64,000 nt of DNA from Trebonia sp035571275 (lineage in GTDB: Bacteria > Actinomycetota > Actinomycetes > Streptosporangiales > Streptosporangiaceae): positions 4,923-68,922 of the forward strand of contig DATMKQ010000065.1 of the NCBI GenBank assembly GCA_035571275.1, given 5' to 3'. Made by a program: the position numbers and the translations under genes. This document shows, in pieces, positions 62,034 through 64,000 of the stretch. The notes beneath the pieces were generated by a model, which had not been told where the DNA came from, made no database searches, and saw only the letters and a list, made by a program, of their open reading frames with translations. Position 1 is the first letter of the stretch; each line of letters opens with the position of its first letter.

Positions 62034-62048
62034 ATGGTTGGGCCAATC
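62034..62048. promoter_or_regulatory. FadR/GntR-type operator G, at the right regulator gene
   Basis: ATGGTTGGGCCAATC, 41 bases upstream of the right gntR start, matches operator A at 14 of 15 positions. Confidence 0.7.
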
Positions 62049-62186
62049 CAGAGATACGGAACGGCGCCGACAGTTGCTGCGAGTATCTATCGGTGGGCGT
62101 CGCGCGAGGCCGCGTTAATCTCCTCGGCGGCGGCTCGGACGCGTCCGAGAAGCAGATGAATGGCCCGTTCAGCTGCTCATGAGATT

Positions 62187-62215
62187 GTTCCAAAATTAGG
62201 TGAGTTTCCGGCGTG
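62187..62215 (+). repeat. left terminal inverted repeat of the insertion sequence
   Basis: It starts GTTCCAAAATTAGGTGAG and continues to CGGCGTG. It pairs with 63964-63992 with two mismatches in 29. Confidence 0.85.
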
Positions 62216-62236
62216 TCGCGTGGCAGGATTTGCGCT

Positions 62237-64000
62237 GTGAACGACGAGCTGCTGAAGGTGATGATCCCGGAGCTGAGGCTGCTGCTGCCGGAGCTGGATG
62301 AGAAGGGACGGCGGCTGGCGATGGGGGCGGTCGCGCGGGCGGCCGGGGAGGGCGGGACCGGGGCGGTCGCGCGGCTGACCGGGGCGTCGTGGCAGACGGT
62401 CGCGGACGGCGCGGCTGAGCTGGCCTGCGGTGATGCCGCCCCGCCCGGCCGGGTGCGCCGTCCGGGCGGGGGGCGCAAGAAGCTGGCCGATGCCGATCCC
62501 GGGCTCCTTCCCGCGCTCTTGGACTTGGTCGAAGACGCCACCCGGGGGGACCCGCAGTCGCCGTTGCGGTGGACGACCAAGAGCATGCGGCACCTGGCGG
62601 ATGCGCTGGCGGCGCAAGGTCACCGGTGCAGCCCGCAGACCGCGTGGCGGCTGCTGCGGGCGCAGGGCTACTCGATGCAGGCCCCGGTCAAGGTCCTGGA
62701 GGGCAGCAGCCACCCGGACCGGGACGCCCAGTTCCGGTACATCGCCGGCCAGGCGAAAGAGCACATGGGCGCCGGGCAGCCCGTGGTGTCGGTGGACGCG
62801 AAGAAGAAGGAGGAGATCGGGGACTACGCGCAGCCCGGGCGGGAATGGCACCGTGCCGGGAGCCCGCCGCGGGTCCTGGACCACTCGTTCCCGGACCGGG
62901 ACGGGCCCGGGCACGCGATCCCGTACGGGATTTACGACATGGCCGCGAACACCGGGTTCGTGAACGTGGGCACGGGCGCGAACACCGGCGCCTTCGCGGT
63001 CGCGTCGCTGCGGGCCTGGTACGACCTGGCCGGCCGGCGCGCCTACCCGGACGCGACACGGCTGCTGGTCACCTGCGACGCCGGCAGCTCCAACGGCTGG
63101 CGGAACCGGTCGTGGAAGAAAGGCCTGGCGCAGTTCGCCGCCGAGACGGGCCTGGAGGTCACCGTCTGCCACCTGCCGCCCGGGACCTCCAAGTGGAACA
63201 AGGTCGAGCACCGGCTGTTCTCACAAGTCAGCCACGCCTGGCGCGGCCGCCCGCTGACCAGCTACGACGTCATCATCTCCACCATCGGCGCGGTCACCGC
63301 CAGGACCGGCCTGGCCGTCTCCGCCGTCCTGGACCCGCGGCCCTACCCCCCGGGCCAGGAGGTCAGCGACCAGGAGATGCGCGACCTGGAAGACCGCCGG
63401 TTACTGCGCCACCGCTTCCACGGCGGGTGGAACTACACCGTGTTGCCCGTCCCCCGGGCCGCCCCGGAGCCGGGACCCGGCCGCGAGCCGCCCGGCCGGG
63501 TCAGCCTGCAGACCCTGAACCACCCCGCGCTGACCGGCACCGACCCCGCCGCCCTGCTCGCGCTCGCCGCCGCCCTGGAAGTCCCGGCCGAAGCCAGCCG
63601 CGAGCAGCGCCGCTACGCCCGCCGCGGCGGCCCCCGCACCACAACCGGACGGCCCGGCCCCAAGGCACGGCTCAGCACCGCCGACCTCGTCACCGCCGCC
63701 CGCATCACCGCTCACCTCGGCCTGCCCCACAACGCCGTCGCCCCGCTCCTCGGCGTCCACCCGGCCACCTTCAGCCACGCACTGCGGCACGTCACCAGTG
63801 CCCTCGCCGCCATCCCGCCGCCCCCTGCGGCACCACCCCCCGGCCCGCCGCCACGGACCCGTGACGAACTGCTCGCCTACGCCGCAGCCCACGGCATCGA
63901 CCTCACCATCCCCGAACCCGGGAAAGCCGACACCACCCCGCAAGCCACACTACAGACCCCCGACACGCCGCAAACTCATCTAATTTTGGAACGCTTACAT
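62237..64000 (+). CDS. ISAzo13-family DDE transposase (open at the window end)
   Basis: The GTG at 62237 (AGGA eight bases upstream) opens a frame of 588 codons that is still open at the last base. The catalytic DDE elements appear as VVSVDAKKKEEIGDY (first Asp), LVTCDAGSSNGWRNR (second Asp) and SKWNKVEHRLFS (Glu). The N-terminus has LTGASWQTVADGAAEL (HTH-like) and RRPGGGRKKL. After the core, a Pro-rich region and a second HTH-like segment (LGLPHNAVAPLLGVHPATF) extend the protein. The frame continues through the right inverted repeat (63964-63992), so the stop lies outside the element or beyond the window. A shadow frame of similar length lies in phase +1. Confidence 0.88.
   Translation, partial: MNDELLKVMIPELRLLLPELDEKGRRLAMGAVARAAGEGGTGAVARLTGASWQTVADGAAELACGDAAPPGRVRRPGGGRKKLADADPGLLPALLDLVEDATRGDPQSPLRWTTKSMRHLADALAAQGHRCSPQTAWRLLRAQGYSMQAPVKVLEGSSHPDRDAQFRYIAGQAKEHMGAGQPVVSVDAKKKEEIGDYAQPGREWHRAGSPPRVLDHSFPDRDGPGHAIPYGIYDMAANTGFVNVGTGANTGAFAVASLRAWYDLAGRRAYPDATRLLVTCDAGSSNGWRNRSWKKGLAQFAAETGLEVTVCHLPPGTSKWNKVEHRLFSQVSHAWRGRPLTSYDVIISTIGAVTARTGLAVSAVLDPRPYPPGQEVSDQEMRDLEDRRLLRHRFHGGWNYTVLPVPRAAPEPGPGREPPGRVSLQTLNHPALTGTDPAALLALAAALEVPAEASREQRRYARRGGPRTTTGRPGPKARLSTADLVTAARITAHLGLPHNAVAPLLGVHPATFSHALRHVTSALAAIPPPPAAPPPGPPPRTRDELLAYAAAHGIDLTIPEPGKADTTPQATLQTPDTPQTHLILERLH
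63964..63992 (-). repeat. right terminal inverted repeat of the insertion sequence
   Basis: The complement begins GTTCCAAAATTAGATGAG, matching the left end at 27 of 29 positions. It is translated in frame by the transposase gene. Confidence 0.85.

Larger units (their letters stand above)
62187..63992. mobile_element. ISAzo13-like insertion sequence, about 1.8 kb
   Basis: The ends are 29-base inverted repeats (62187-62215 and 63964-63992) that match at 27 positions and begin GTTCCAAAATTAG. Between them lies one transposase gene. No target-site duplication is evident from the 8 bases available on the right flank. It sits just outside the right regulator of the catabolic island. Confidence 0.85.

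Noticed and set aside
62569..63864. 431-residue plus-strand frame over the insertion sequence
   Set aside because: It is an Arg/Pro/Gly-rich shadow; the frame from 62237 carries the DDE transposase motifs.

Overview
The window is high-GC DNA from a filamentous-type actinomycete. This is inferred from the GC bias, the very long GC-driven shadow frames, Tat and lipoprotein exports, a mycobacterial-type 7Fe ferredoxin, RpiB with the actinobacterial glutamate-type active site and MurA with an Asp in place of the reactive Cys. The closest order cannot be fixed by eye; Streptosporangiales-like is a guess. No rRNA, tRNA or CRISPR was found.

Layout. 1-1173: 5' part of murA and a small DUF5519-like gene. 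1270-14000: an arabinogalactan/galactan utilisation locus with two secreted GH53 endo-galactanases (one with a discoidin module, one with CBM13 repeats), a sugar ABC importer (binding protein and two permeases), a LacI regulator and a divergent GH42 beta-galactosidase. Six copies of a 14-bp palindrome (consensus TGKGARCGMTCCCA) lie two by two in front of these transcription units and define the local LacI regulon. A stand-alone NRPS-like condensation-domain protein (5490-7481) follows lacI on the same strand. 14075-21455: MFS exporter, divergent penicillin-acylase family hydrolase, a VOC protein behind a MerR-type promoter, and a coupled pair of copper amine oxidase and threonine-dehydratase-like PLP enzyme. 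21564-26374: protease-MoxR-DUF58-VWA-VWA operon. 26409-27677: phosphopantetheinyl transferase and TetR. 27716-32710: a five-gene branched-chain amino acid type ABC transporter. 33468-37729: enoyl-CoA hydratase, SDR, and a Tat-exported GMC oxidoreductase two-subunit pair.

37796-61993 is the most interesting part: a catabolic island bounded by two paralogous FadR-type GntR regulators (plus a decayed third copy). It encodes ferredoxin reductase, 7Fe ferredoxin, a phthalate-dioxygenase-like Rieske oxygenase, two bicupins, two methyltransferases, a PanB-like enzyme, an alpha/beta hydrolase with a Cys nucleophile, RpiB, two 4,5-dihydroxyphthalate decarboxylase-like proteins, a zinc alcohol dehydrogenase, an orphan EutA-like actin-fold ATPase, a class II aldolase/decarboxylase, and an ABC importer in which LivH, LivM and LivG are fused into one 935-residue protein. 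Related sites (about ATGGTCTRACC) occur in front of most of these transcription units, so the island looks like one regulon for import and oxidative breakdown of an unidentified, probably aromatic or carboxylated, substrate. 62187-63992 is an ISAzo13-like insertion sequence with 29-bp terminal inverted repeats.

Most start sites were chosen by Shine-Dalgarno position and by homology; weak ones are noted.
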